Below are positions 1 to 11,524 of a DNA stretch of 64,000 bases, piece by piece (within the stretch, counting starts at the first letter, position 1; each line of letters opens with the position of its first letter). Origin of the DNA: Gigaspora rosea (lineage: Eukaryota; Glomeromycota; Glomeromycetes; Diversisporales; Gigasporaceae). Where the stretch lies: contig QKWP01000269.1 in the NCBI GenBank assembly GCA_003550325.1, forward strand, positions 255,138-319,137, read 5' to 3'. The position numbers and the translations under genes were made by a program. Below the pieces are notes generated by a model. The model made no database searches. It was not told the DNA's origin and saw only the letters and a program-made list of their open reading frames with translations.

Positions 1-461
1 CCCCTGACTGCAAGTTGCTTGCCTCGGTGAGTGCGTAAGTTACCGAAGTGTAGGTAATACCTGTGTGGGACAGGGACTGCTCTACCAAGTTTACCTGCGA
101 GGATAAATTAGTCCTAAGGGGATGTAGATAGCATCCGGAACTGTCTTCAACTGACTAATATATCAGAGGGCTGTACCAGTGATCACAAGTAGGATTGACA
201 TGCGAAGCGTTGGACCAGAGGGTTTAAATAGGCAATCCTCTAGTTGGGTTGTAGGTATGGCAACTAGTGTAGAACCTTCGGACAGACTACTTAAATTAGA
301 CAACCAAAAGTTGTACGTGTAGCTAATTGTACTCTCATTTAATATAACTCAATTGTGGGTGCGCCCAAAGAGGCGCCCTTGATCCACAGGCTTGATTAAA
401 TAAACTCTCACCCAAAGCAGGAACTTTAAAAAAAAAAAATAAATAAATAAATAAATAAATT
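1..461 (+). mobile_element. 3' end of a non-LTR retroelement (LINE or SINE tail)
   Basis: This block is clearly GC-richer than the DNA after it and ends in an A run followed by about seven AAAT units (roughly 428-461), the usual tail of a target-primed retroelement. A short inverted repeat (GGGTGCGCCC / GGCGCCC) lies near 357-380 shortly before the tail. No ORF is visible, so this is either the 3' untranslated end of a LINE whose body lies left of the window or a SINE. The start is cut by the window edge. The family is not recognised. Confidence 0.5.
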
Positions 462-525
462 TGGTGATATAATTTTGTTATTTGTTATACTTTTATTATA
501 TTTTTTATTTTTTTTATTTGTTGTA

Positions 526-1182
526 TCCCTTAGTTTGTACTACTTCGCAAGCAAATTTGCCTGTATAATTCCTATAAATATACCTCTAATCTATTTTTTT
601 AATCATTTAAAATATTTAAATAAAATTTGGTATTATAATTTTTAATAACAAGAATTATATTTTTGAATTATTTAAATTTATATTATAAGACAAAAAGTTT
701 ATGTTGCTTATAAGCTGAAAATATTAAATTTTAAAGAAATTTTTTAACCAAAAAAACATTTTACAATTTCTTGGCAATTCTTTAAATATTGGTTTTAAAA
801 ATATAGTTTCTAATACAATATTGTAGTTTATATAAAGGATGACAAATTTCATTATTTGACTTTATATGATTTACTTGTAAAAATTAAAACTTGTATTAGA
901 AGTGAAAATTTTTTTTATAGACGGGAACATATCAAATTTGAAAAAATCTAAAGAAAAATTTCTATAGTAAAAATTCCAAAACAAAAACTTTAAACTTTTA
1001 TTATACCAAAGTTTTTTAATAATTTTAAAAAAAAATTTATAATAAAGTTGATAAAACAGAACTAATATTATATTTTTTACTTAGAAGGTATATAGCTAAA
1101 TTTAATATTTAAGATTTTATTTAAAAAATTTAAAATTTTAAAATTTTCGCAGGCAAATATGCCTGCATAACAAATTAAGGGA
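526..1182. mobile_element. TA-flanked MITE, copy 1
   Basis: The left end reads TCCCTTAGTTTGT and the right end is its inverse, ACAAATTAAGGGA. Just inside, each end carries the palindrome GCAAATTTGC (left) or GGCAAATATGCC (right). TA precedes the element at 524-525; the right flank is TT rather than TA. The interior, near 820-970, matches 23829-24472 in opposite orientation, including the stretch around GACGGGAACATAT. There is no coding capacity. TA target preference suggests a Tc1/mariner-like mobiliser, which is an inference. Confidence 0.75.
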
Positions 1183-1214
1183 TTATATTTTTTAGAGTAT
1201 TGCTAATCTTAACA

Positions 1215-1671
1215 GGCTGTGAAATTCACAGTCCTGCATCCGCCAATCAAAATTGCAGAATTAGCACGATCTGTAAATTTTCTTTGTATAACAAAAACAA
1301 AGTTTTTTTACAAAAAAATCAAAAAATTACTTGTAATACAAAATCTAACTTATAAAACTACTTTTTGCGCGAAAAAAAAATTACTTGCTAAATTTTACTA
1401 TAAGAGGAGTAGCAGATATTACGTATTATCATTAGAGGGAGGGGGGTCAGAGAGACCTGACGTAGTATATAATATATATATATTATATTAATTTTGATTG
1501 GCTAATAAATCTGATGTGGGGGGAAGGGGGGGACCCCCCTAATAAAAATATATTACATAATAAGTGCGACTGCCCTAAAGGTTGCTATTTTTATAACCCT
1601 AATGTTAACCCTAACTCTAACTCTAACTTTAATAGAAAACTTTTTAAAATGGGGTGTGAATTTCACAGCCC
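1215..1671. mobile_element. MITE with palindromic termini GGCTGTGAAATTCACAG
   Basis: The left terminus GGCTGTGAAATTCACAG (from 1215) is repeated in inverse at 1655-1671, and each terminus is itself nearly a palindrome. The interior has a G-run/C-run pair near 1515-1537, an AT-rich palindrome near 1466-1487 and a CCTAA-rich, telomere-like patch at about 1597-1645. A long frame through the left half is only a shadow of the repeat. I could not see a target-site duplication, so the superfamily is unknown. Confidence 0.6.
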
Positions 1672-2479
1672 GTGAATCGAAGTAATTTTCTATTTTTTAT
1701 TAAAAAAACAAGTGCATGTTATTGAATTTGCTTGCCAATTACTAGATAGCAAAAATAATTTGCTATTTGGAGTAGCATCAAGACAACTATGATACTTAAT
1801 AAAAAAAAGGGTTATGAATTTTGATAGTTGATATTGAAAAATATTTATTAAATTAAAAAAAATTTTTTTATAGGTGTCTAAATTTTTATTGAAGATTACT
1901 TAATACTTATTTAGTTAAATTCAATCAATTTTTTTATTTTAATTATATAAACTTACAGAATTAAAATAAAAAATACATAATCCAATTTAACTAGATGAAT
2001 ATTAAGTAATTTTTATACAGCATGATACAAAGTTTAGATACCTATAAAAAAACTGCTACCAAAAATTTTTTTAATTTTAATAAATATTTTCAATATTTTG
2101 CTATTTAAACTTGATTAAATTTTTTGTTTTATTTCTATAAATTTAAGATTTAAAATAAAAGTTTTATCAAATTCAAATAGTTGAATATCAAGTAATTTTT
2201 ATTTAAAGATTTTCTTTAAAATAACTAAAAAAATAGTGTAATAAGTTTTTATTTAACTTTAAAAAGTTTTTTTAATAACTAATTACTTTAATTTTTTTAT
2301 TTTGAGTCTATGAATTTATAAAATTAAAATAAAAATTGATCTAGTTTAAATACAAACCTATTTTTTTATTTATAGAATCTATCTACTTTTCTTTTTTTTT
2401 TAATACTAAAATTAGAGAATTGATATTTTTACACTCTTTTTCAATAATGCATATCCATGTAGATTATTTTAGTTTTTTA
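1672..2479. other. AT-rich spacer
   Basis: This is very AT-rich DNA with homopolymer runs and weak imperfect inverted repeats of the type TTAATTTTAATAAATATTTT. I see no gene, RNA or defined element in it. Confidence 0.6.
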
Positions 2480-3745
2480 ATTTTTTTAAATTTTGATTAA
2501 ACATATCTTTATACTCTTTTGACCAAATTCAATCAACTTTTTTGATTTAATTGTAAAAAGCAGTAAAATTAAAATTAAAAAAGTTTATCAAATTTAATTA
2601 GAAGAATGTCAAGGTATCTTTAACCAAAGTTTGCAAAATTCCAAAACATTTATTAAATATAAGCTGTGGCAAAAATTGTTTACAATCTTTAATCAAAAAT
2701 ATCTTGACATCCACTTGACCAAATTCAATCAACTTCTTTTTGTTTTAATTGTAGTTAGCAGTGGAATTAAAAAAAAAGTTGATCAAATTTGATTAGAAGA
2801 GTGTCAATGGATCTTTAATCAAAGATTGCAAACAATTTTTTACTATGGCTTATATTTGATAGATGTTTTAGAATTTTACAAACTTTGGTTAAAGATATTT
2901 TGATACATTTCTAATCAAATTCGATCAATTTTTTTTTATTTTAATTCTACTGCTTTCTATAATTAAAACAAAAAAAGTTGATTGAATTTGGTTAGGTAGG
3001 TGCCAAGATAACTTCGATCAAAAATTGTAAACAATTTTTTGCCATAGCTTATATTTTATAGATGTTTTAGAATTTTACAAACTTTGATCAAAGATATTTT
3101 AATACCCTTCTAATCAAATTTAATCAATTTTTTTATTTTAATTCCACTAAATTCGACAATTTATCAAAAAATGTTAATCAAATTGGTTAGGTGGGTGTCA
3201 AGATATCTTCAATTAAAAACTGTAACCAATTTTTTGTTGCAGCTTATATTTTAGAATTTTACAAACTTTGATTGAAGATATCATGATACCTTTCTAATCA
3301 AATTTTGATTGGCCTTTTTTATTTTAATTTTACTGCTTTCTATAATTAAAACAAAAAAAAGCTGATCAAAATTTGGTTAGTTGGGTGGTCAAGATATTTT
3401 GATTAAAGATTGTAAACAATTTTTTGCTACAGCTTATATTTGATAGATATTTTAGAATTTTACAAACTTTAATCAAAGATATCTTGACACCTTTCTAATT
3501 AAATTTAATCAACTTTTTTTTATATTAATTCTTTGATCAAATTTGGTTAGTTGGGTATTAAAATATCTTCGATCAAAGATTGTAAACAATTTTTTGCTAC
3601 AGCTTATTTGATAGATGTTTTAGAATTTTACAATCAAATTCAATTAACTTTTTTTTATTTTAATTCTACTGCTTTTTACAATTAAAACAAAAAAAAAGCT
3701 AATTAAATTTGGTCAGGTGGGTATTAAGATCTTCAATCAAATTTC
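2480..3745. repeat. Tandem array of degenerate palindromic units
   Basis: A phrase like GATAGATGTTTTAGAATTTT recurs near 2860, 3060, 3245, 3440 and 3610, a period of about 170-200 bp. Each unit is itself an inverted repeat: arms reading TTGATCAAATTTGATTAGA and the reverse complement flank a core containing AAACAATTTTTTGCTAC. The first unit (about 2581-2740) runs in the opposite sense. The array therefore looks like five or six head-to-tail copies of a small fold-back element. It has no coding capacity. Confidence 0.65.
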
Positions 3746-3779
3746 AAAAAAAAATTAGAAAAAACTAAAATGATCTACA

Positions 3780-4538
3780 TACCGTATATTGACGAAAATA
3801 AGCTACCCCCAGTTTTGATCCAAAAATGTCAAAACGCCTTTGACCTGAAAATAAGCTACCCCTTTGTCGCACCAAAAGATATTTAACAAAATTTTTAGTT
3901 CCAAAAATAAGCTACCCCCACGATAGATAAACGTAGCTACATAGTAAAGTCTAAATTTTACTAAGCAAATCGATCAAAGTCGCATAAGTAACCTTGTTCA
4001 GCAGGTCAAAATACGCGTACTCTAAAAATTTCATAAAAATCGGAGAACTTTTTATTATTTGACTTTTAATTTTTACGTTCAAAGGTTTTTTTTAAAAAAA
4101 AAAAAAAACTGTTGAACGTAAAAATTAAAAGTCAAATAATAAAAAGTTCTCCGATTTTTATGAAATTTTTAGAGTACGCGTATTTTGATCTGCTGAACAA
4201 GGTTACTTATGCGACTTTGATCGATTTGCTTAGTAAAATTTAGACTTTACTATATAGCGATTATAATCGATCTTTTATAAGTTATCTTCGATTTTTTTCT
4301 GCATGTTTATTTATTGTTTATAACATATTTATTTATTGTCTATAGCATATTTATTTATTGTCTACAGCATATTTATTTATCTATTTTACTTGTTAGAGTT
4401 TGTGTTCAAAAATAAGCCTCCCCTTTGTTGTGCTTTAAATTACTTAAAATAGTAAATAACCCGAAAATAAGCTACCCGCAGTTTTTTTTTATTAAAAATC
4501 GGCGAAAAAAGGTAGCTTATTTTCGGCAACATATGGTA
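3780..4538. mobile_element. GCTACC-family element A with long near-perfect fold-back
   Basis: The termini are TACCGTATATTGACG and its inverse CGGCAACATATGGTA. AAAATAAGCTACC or a close variant sits just inside both ends and again at about 3849 and 3905. The centre is a very long inverted repeat: 3937-4083 pairs with about 4112-4257 with very few mismatches around an A-rich loop. Related copies lie at 4869-5188, 6066-6381, 6684-7912, about 15970-16376 and 16562-18264. No ORF is present. I could not define a target duplication. Confidence 0.75.
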
Positions 4539-4868
4539 GATGTAGCATTATCAAAAAAGGGTATGGAAATATCAATTTCCTAAAACTAATACTAATTTAT
4601 ATTATACAACTCTTTTGGCTCTATAAAAAAACTAAGTCTTTTTATAAATCAAAAAATGGATCTTCTAAATCAAAAAAAAAATAGAATTATAGTTAGATAG
4701 TAAAATATTAAAAATATTTATTGAAATTAAAAAAATTGTATATACTTTTTTTTATAAATGTCTAAACTTTAAACAAAAATTACTTAATACTTACTTGGTC
4801 AAATTGGATCAATTTTTTTGTAAAATAATAAAATAGAACCCTGAATATCTAGTGCAATGATTATACAT

Positions 4869-5188
4869 TACTGTATGTGTCCAAAATTAAGCTACCTTTT
4901 TTGGCCAAAAAATTATACGAAAAATCGTAAAGTAGCTTATTTTTGAAATATAGCATTTTTTGTTAAAATTGAAAAACGTACTAATAAAAAGTTGTCCAAA
5001 TGATACCAAATCTTTATTATAAGTATATTTTGATGCGCTAAACAATTTTATTTAATTGACCTTTTGAAGTTTACTTAGTAAAAAAAAGGTTTATATATAG
5101 CAACTACTAATGAATTTTTTAAGATTTTTAAAAAAAATCAGGGGGTAGCTTATTTTAGGTAGTAGCTTATTTTTAAATATATACGGTA
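4869..5188. mobile_element. GCTACC-family element B (single-arm form)
   Basis: The ends are TACTGTATGTG and, in inverse, TACCGTATATAT. AAGCTACC lies inside the left end and GGTAGCTTATTTT occurs twice inside the right end. The middle (about 4970-5105) is homologous to one arm of the fold-back in element A, including a stretch like AAAAAGTTGTCC, but the second arm is absent. Confidence 0.65.
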
Positions 5189-6065
5189 TGCATTTTAGCA
5201 ACAATCTCTAAAATTTGATAAGCAAAAAAACAGTTTTTTGCAATTATCTTGGCATCAATTTGAATGAACTTTTTTTTTAATAAAGTTTTTAGTGAGATGT
5301 ATCTAATAAAAAAAGGTCATTAAATTTTGATTACTGGATCAAAAGTTATTTAAATAAATATAGTTTGTTATTTTTAGCAAATTAGATTGAAATTGGCCCA
5401 AATCTAGTTATGACCTATATGAGAGATATCTGGGGTTCTAATAATATTAAGGATAGAGGATATATAGATTATTTTTATTATTAATAAATAAGCAAAAAAA
5501 TATTTTTATTGCAAATTTAAAAGTTGCTATATACTAGGAACTGGAAACCGGTATAAGTCTGGAGCCTATGACGCAAACGTTCATTAAGCCCTGAAAAATC
5601 TGGTAATACTCATGTTGCAGATCACATTTTTCAGGGGCATTACAGACGGAAAATGCCAAAACTACAGTTTTAATATTTTTATTATGAATGCATCAAAATT
5701 GTAATTTTAGTTATCAAAGCACATAGAAATATAAGTCCTTTGCTTTGCTCCGGACAATAAAAGTTAATTTTTTACTATATAATTGATAATCATATACTGT
5801 ACTAAATAAAATTGTTCATAATAAAAAATTACATATATTTTAAAAATTTTATTAATTTTGAATAAAATTTATTAAGTTTTTATAGTATCAACTTTTGCAA
5901 GAGTGAGGTCTATTCTGTAGAGACAATCACAAATTGACCAATTAAATTATATATAAACGATAAATAAAATAGATTACAAAGATAAAAATAACTATATCTA
6001 ATATTCTACTAGAACAATTTTAATAATAAACTACTTTAAAATTAGAAAAGCCTTCTCTGCAACTT
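5189..6065. other. AT-rich spacer
   Basis: Plain AT-rich DNA. A slightly GC-richer patch at about 5540-5660 looks like an old fragment of something else but cannot be assigned. I see no gene. Confidence 0.5.
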
Positions 6066-6381
6066 TACCGTATTTGTTTGAAAATAAGCTACCCTTTTTG
6101 GCCAAAAAGTTACACAAAAATTGTGGGATAGCTTATTTTTAGATTGTTAAATTTTTTGAAAAATTGAAAAACGTACTAATAAAAAGTTGTCCAAATGCTA
6201 TAAAATTTTTACTGTAGGTGTATTTTGTTGTACTGAACAACTTTACTTAATCGAACATTGAAGTTTATATTGTAAAAAAAAGTTTTATATGTAGCGACTG
6301 TTAACAATTTCTTTAAAAATTTTTCTGAAAATCTGGTGGTAGCTTCTTTTGGAGGTAGCTTATTTTCGGAAACCTACGGCA
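6066..6381. mobile_element. GCTACC-family element C (single-arm form)
   Basis: The ends are TACCGTATTTG and the inverse of TGCCGTAGGTTT. AAAATAAGCTACC lies near 6081 and its inverse twice near 6334-6366. The interior, about 6165-6305, matches the middle of element B and one arm of element A. Non-coding. Confidence 0.65.
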
Positions 6382-6446
6382 TTTAAAATTTAATATAGTT
6401 ACTTAATAAAAAATTTCTTTATTATTAAATATAAAATTTTTAGTAA

Positions 6447-6611
6447 GGGGCATGCTATTTATTACGTAATATTTTTTACTTAGTAGCCACCTCTACTTAT
6501 ATATAGTGTAAACATTTTATCTAATTCTGATTGATTAATATAATATATAGACATAATCACTACCTCTGACCATGTTTCATAATAAAAATTACATAATAAG
6601 TGGCATGCCCC
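6447..6611. mobile_element. Harbinger-like MITE, GGGGCATGC family, copy 1
   Basis: Termini are GGGGCATGCTATTTATTACG and the inverse of GGGGCATGCCACTTATTATG. The element is flanked by TAA on both sides (6444-6446 and 6612-6614). A three-base TWA duplication with GGG-starting TIRs fits PIF/Harbinger. It is 165 bp and non-coding. The sister copy is at 61919-62084. Confidence 0.8.
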
Positions 6612-6683
6612 TAACTAGTTTATTAATAAAAATGATTTATATTTTTTCTATTCTTAAAAAAAAATTAATCAAATTTGATTAAA

Positions 6684-7912
6684 TACTATATATAATCAAA
6701 AATAAGCTACTATCTAAAATAAGCTACCCCAGGACACTAAAATATACATAGATAGGTCAGGTATTAGTTTGTTTATTTTTGGTTTTTTTTATACAGGGCT
6801 TTTCTATTTATAGTAATTTTTGCTTATTTTTGAAATTTTTTTTGCAGATCTTTTTATTTTTGGTAATTTTATAATTAATCTAATTTATCTATTAGTAAAT
6901 AAAATTCATGTGCACAATTTTTTTTTGTATGCACAATTTTTTAAATTGAATGTGCACATGTGCACAAAGATTTTTATTAATTAATATATAAATTGTGCAC
7001 AATTTTTATATATATTTTATAAAATATGCACAAAAAATTTTTTTCAATGTGCACATGTGCACAAAATATTTTTCCAGATTTTATACACTGCTATTTATGT
7101 AATTTTCGGGTCCTGCTACCTCCTTGATGTTTTTTAAAAATCTTAAACAATTTATTAGCAATTGCTATATATAAAAGTTTAAATTTTACTAAGTAAACCT
7201 CAAAAGGTTAATTAAGTAAAGTTGTTTAAGAGTAGAGAGTACTATTTTAAAATTATATATAAACTTAATGGTAAATTTTTTTTATATTGAATTTTATGAA
7301 AAATTATAATAAATAAACTAATTATATTTTAAGCCAAGTTTGTAGAGCGGGCTTTTCTGATTCTAATGATAGTAAAATCATTAAAATTGGTTAAAAACTC
7401 AGTAAGATATGAAATTTTAAAGATTGAGTATTAAAATTTAGTAATAAAACTAACTTATAAATTTACGTAAATTGACCAATCAGCATTAGCAATTTTGTGC
7501 AACCCAGAAAATTTTTGCCCAATCCAGAAAAACTTTATGATATATACAAGTATATTTTTTTAAAATATAATAATAGTTCAAAATTTTACCATAATAGATA
7601 AATTGTTTTATTTATATTTTGTAAAATTTTAATAAAACTTAGTTGTAATTTAAAAAAGTTTTATTAGTAGCATATATCAATTTTATATGAAAATTTCAAA
7701 ATACCATATAAAAACTATATAAAAATGATCTATGTACCCTCTACCCTTAAAATATCAAAATATATTTAAATAAAAATTTGGTATCATTTGAACTTTTATT
7801 AGTACGGTTTTCAATTTTTTTAAAAAATTTAATAATTTGAAAATAAGCTACTTTATATTTTTTTATATAATTTTTTGGCCAAAAAGTAGCTTATTTTTGA
7901 ACACATATAGTA
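6684..7912. mobile_element. GCTACC-family element D, interrupted
   Basis: The left end TACTATATATAATC with AAAAATAAGCTAC just inside is matched in inverse at 7898-7912. Fold-back arm remnants lie at about 7140-7230 and 7755-7830. Between them sits foreign DNA, including a TGCACA-rich cluster at 6905-7075, and the total length is about 1.2 kb. The identity of the inserted material is unknown. Confidence 0.5.
6905..7075. repeat. TGTGCACATGTGCACA palindrome pair
   Basis: The perfect 16-base palindrome TGTGCACATGTGCACA occurs at 6951-6966 and again at 7048-7063. Single GTGCACA or ATGCACA half-sites occur around 6910, 6930, 6998 and 7026. The regular placement looks like a binding-site array inside an unidentified element. 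Confidence 0.55.
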
Positions 7913-7982
7913 AGCATTAAATGATCTTTGCTAAAATTTAAAAATTAATAAAAAATGCTATTTTATTATATACTAGTTGCTA

Positions 7983-8154
7983 TAGTTGTCCTCCTCTATA
8001 ATTACCTCTTATATAATTACAACTTCCATATAGTCACATTAAATTTTAAGACAATTTATTAATAAACTTATAAAAAAGATTTCTATATAAATACATTCTT
8101 TTATAATCACTAATTTCTTGATACAAACTGGGTGATTATAGAAAAGGAAGACCA
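7983..8154. mobile_element. Possible TA-flanked MITE
   Basis: TIR-like ends TAGTTGTCCTCCTCTATAAT and the inverse of TGGTCTTCCTTTTCTATAAT are each flanked by TA. The form resembles pogo/mariner termini. The match is imperfect and the interior is plain AT-rich DNA. A similar CTCTATAATCAC phrase appears near 37430. Confidence 0.4.
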
Positions 8155-8458
8155 TATAAATATTATTATTTTGTAAAACTTTCTTATATATATTCCAAAA
8201 ATTACCCAAGTAGAGTTGATTTTAATATAATCTTTATTGTCAAATTTAATAGTAAAAATAAATAATTGTATATAACAGATAATAATTATAAAGAGTTTTA
8301 ATAATTGTCATATAGTGACTCTTATATATATAATATTAAAGTTGGCCAACAATTTGGAATAGCCAACTTCACAAAGTTAATTTTTGGGATAATGCTAAAA
8401 AGATATAGCAATATAAAAATTTGAATAAATAATATATTTTATATATCTTGTATATATA

Positions 8459-8879
8459 TGCTTTGATTTTTGGAATTTATAAATAAAGTTTATTTTTTTA
8501 AAACTTTAATGCTAAATAACTCTTGATCTACTGGTCCATTTTAAATGATTTTACTAGCAAAATTTTTATCTCTTTAAAATGATTTCAATGAGCCCAAAAT
8601 CATAAAAACCTAATTACAGAATCATAAGAAAATGCACTGTCAAATAAGGTATAGGTAAGCAATTAGTTAAACAGTTGCTCTATTATCTTATTTGATAGTG
8701 CATTTTTTATAATTTTGTAATTGGATTTTTATGATTTTGGGCTTATTGGAATCATTTCAAATAGACAAATATTTTGGTAGTAAAATCATTTAAAATAGAC
8801 CAGTAGATCAAAAGTTATTTAGCTTTAAAGTTTTAAAAAAATAAGCTTTATTTATAAATTCCAAAAATCAGAGCATATG
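8459..8879. mobile_element. Fold-back element with about 195-bp arms
   Basis: 8459-8655 pairs with about 8680-8879 as one long inverted repeat. Both outer ends read ATGCTNTGATTTTTGGAATT in inverse orientation, and the inner arms carry TGCACTRTCAAATAAG. The loop is about 25 bp. Weaker outer complementarity continues for some tens of bases. No TSD was found and it is non-coding. Confidence 0.65.
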
Positions 8880-9309
8880 AAATTTATTCTTTTATCTGAA
8901 TTACTTCAAATATGCTATACTGTAACTATTGAATATGATGTGCAACTTGAGGTTTTAAAAGTCATTATAACTAATTAGAAACAAAATTTTTTAAAAAATT
9001 TTTTTGTCTTGCAAAAATTATAGTTTAAAGAATAGTAAAAATTTAATAAATATTTTTAATATTTAACTATTAAAATAAATTTTACTTTTTTATTTTAATT
9101 CTATAAAATCAAGATTAAAATAAAAAATTTTATTAAATTTGAATATTAAATATTTGGAAATTTTTAATTTAATTCAAAAAAAAATTTACTTAATTTAGTT
9201 TTTTTAAAATATTCTAAATTAATTATTTATTATATGATTTTGGTGGTACTTTGGGATTCTATGCAAAATTTGAAATATGCCACTAATAAAAGTTTTTTAA
9301 AACCACTAT
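8880..9309. other. AT-rich spacer
   Basis: AT-rich DNA with imperfect inverted repeats of AAATTTAATAAAT type. No gene or defined element was seen. The last eight bases form the left target duplication of the next element. Confidence 0.5.
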
Positions 9310-9491
9310 TAGAGGTTGGAACCGGTTTTAAATATTCGAGTTTATCACATCTAAATTCGAGTTTATCACACCAAAATTCGAGTTTATCACGTCATTTATT
9401 AATAGTTGATGTGATAAACTCAAATTTTGGTGTGATAAACTCGAATTTAGATGTGATAAACTCGAATATTTAAAACCGGTTCCAACCGCTA
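9310..9491. mobile_element. hAT-like MITE with triple GAGTTTATCAC repeats
   Basis: Flanks are a perfect 8-bp direct repeat ACCACTAT (9302-9309 and 9492-9499). Termini are TAGAGGTTGGAACCGG and the inverse of TAGCGGTTGGAACCGG. The whole 182-bp element is almost one perfect palindrome. Each arm holds three tandem copies of ATTCGAGTTTATCAC separated by variable 3-6-base spacers. An 8-bp TSD and a TAG start fit the hAT superfamily. The near-perfect arms suggest recent activity. Confidence 0.85.
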
Positions 9492-9777
9492 ACCACTATC
9501 AATCTTTACCAAAATTTGGTAATATACAGATTAAACCTTTTATTTATAGTAGTAAGATCTTTAACTATTGTATTTTTTTGAAAAACTATACTTTCAAGGA
9601 TCTACACGTACTCTCTCCAGTACACATTAGTTTGGAGCAGAGTAATTTCAGTTTATTAAAATACATACGACTAGAAGAACAAGCGAGGCCACAGAAACAA
9701 GAGTAAACGGGGCTAGTCCCCTCAGAAGTAAGAAAAGAGACTGTAGTACATTTGACAATGCTATATTCTTAGAAGAA

Positions 9778-11141
9778 ATGCTGCCAAAACGACGTAAAAT
9801 GGAAAAAGAAAATAATAACAACAACAACAAAAAAACAAACAAAGTAAACAAGTCAACGAATACAGCTAAGAAAATACAAGTCCTATCACAACAGGCTACA
9901 GCAAAAAACGATACTAAAGTTGTAATAGAAACGAACACCGAAGGCACTCTCCTACAAGAGACTCAGGAACCTTTCTGGTACGACAAAACCGAACAAGAAT
10001 TCAGTGCTCTCAAAGACATTACGAACGTGCAAACTACTTCCATGGACACACAAATGTCTACAGAGATTGAACAACCTGTCCCGGGTCCTTCCAATGCTAT
10101 GCCGACTGAGGTGGTAGCTGAAGACTTGATCGTAAAACAAAAGAAACTCATAGAAGAATGCTCACTTTCGGACGAGGATTTAGGCCTAAAACCAAAGCCA
10201 AACAAAATATTTCCGAACGTAAACCTGAGAAAGGGAAGGAACCTTCCTCAATAAGTCCTGACAGAAAATGGACTTTGTTTTTTCCCAAGCTGAAAAGAGG
10301 TCAATCGACCTATTCGACTTTCTCCCCAAAACAAAATATTAGAACAAATAATGATAATGCACTAATAATCGATATTCAAGGAATGCTAGGTTCATTCAAT
10401 AAGATTATGTCTTCCATGTTTAATCAGGTTAAATATGACGTTAGTGCCGCCAAGCAGCACTTCACTAAAGGGGTCCATACGCATTTAGAAATTACCTTTA
10501 TCAATGATGAAAAACGAAAACAGTATGCCGCCGAGAGCATCGTTATATTTAACAAGACTTACTATGGATACATTCTGACCGACGGCAGAAAATCCTTTCT
10601 ACTGGTCAGATACCGCAATGTACCCTTAGGTAACAAAAGTGAGGTTTCAGAGGCCCTACTGGTGGCCTTTGAAAATTTCAGAAAAATTGCCGCCATTAAA
10701 CCTCTCATGATCGAAGGCACTCCCTACCTGACAGATCAATGGGTGGTTATCTTTGAAACAATCGATGACCCAGACCTAGAAAAGCACTTACCACGATTCA
10801 CCCACGTTTGGGAAAATAAGGTTTCTACTGAATGGAAATCTGCCCCAAAAGTTTGCTACTTTTGCGACCAGGAAGGTCACATAAAAAAAGACTGTATCCA
10901 ATTTAAGGAATTTATTGAATCTAGACAAAACGCACGTATGAATAAGGACCTGGGAAATGTGGACAACAGCCCAGTAGAGGAAATGGACACGGAGCTTTTA
11001 ATAACTCCTCCCCAGAACGAAAACACCATAAGCCTGACACCCCCTTTGGAAAATGAGGTGACAATGGAGGAAGCAACAAAAATCATCACAGATGCGTTTC
11101 ACCGGAAAAGGAAACAGCAGGACAGGTATCACCGCAGGTAG
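9778..11141 (+). pseudogene. LINE ORF1 (nucleic-acid-binding, CCHC zinc knuckle), frameshifted
   Basis: The first frame starts at ATG 9778 and runs to 10254. It is lysine-rich with an Asn tract and a Pro/Glu-rich middle. A second frame, open from about 10158 to 11141, carries on with conserved-looking sequence, so a single ORF1 has been split by a frameshift within 10158-10254. The second frame contains the zinc knuckle CYFCDQEGHIKKDC (C-x2-C-x4-H-x4-C) at about 10855-10895, as in ORF1 proteins of Tx1/Tad-type LINEs, which coat the RNA and chaperone it. The stretch 11186-11520, in a third frame, has the phrase NDGFTIVSYKR, which also looks like ORF1 C-terminus, so ORF1 may once have reached ORF2. 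Confidence 0.7.
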
Positions 11142-11524
11142 GGGAAAAAAACCAGATAACACCAGAGGAGGCAGTTCTCTGGTCAGTGCGACCTCCCTCT
11201 AGGGGCGCGGGTGATCTGGCCCAAACCAGGGAACCACCACGTGACGAATTAGCCGGGGCATACACTGACCCCCAGAACAACCCGGGCTCTTTAACACAAA
11301 TTACCACATTATCAGAACCGTTAGCGAAGGCTACAATTAACACTAATCCACCTGAAAATGATGGCTTCACCATAGTCAGCTACAAACGTCCGACCCCCTC
11401 AAGGAGTGTAATCAATAGTACAACGAAGCAGTTCCAAGTAAGAATGTCCTCCTATAGCGATATAAGAGGACGGATTCTCCTGAACCGTATCAAACCCAAA
11501 AGAGTTCATACCTTTTACATAAAT

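Noticed and set aside
1219-1491. 90-residue open frame
   Set aside because: It begins inside the MITE terminus and runs through its palindromes; composition is that of AT-rich repeat DNA.
9234-9473. 79-residue frame with SSLSHQNSSLS repeats
   Set aside because: The repeats are the triple GAGTTTATCAC sites of the hAT-like MITE read as codons.
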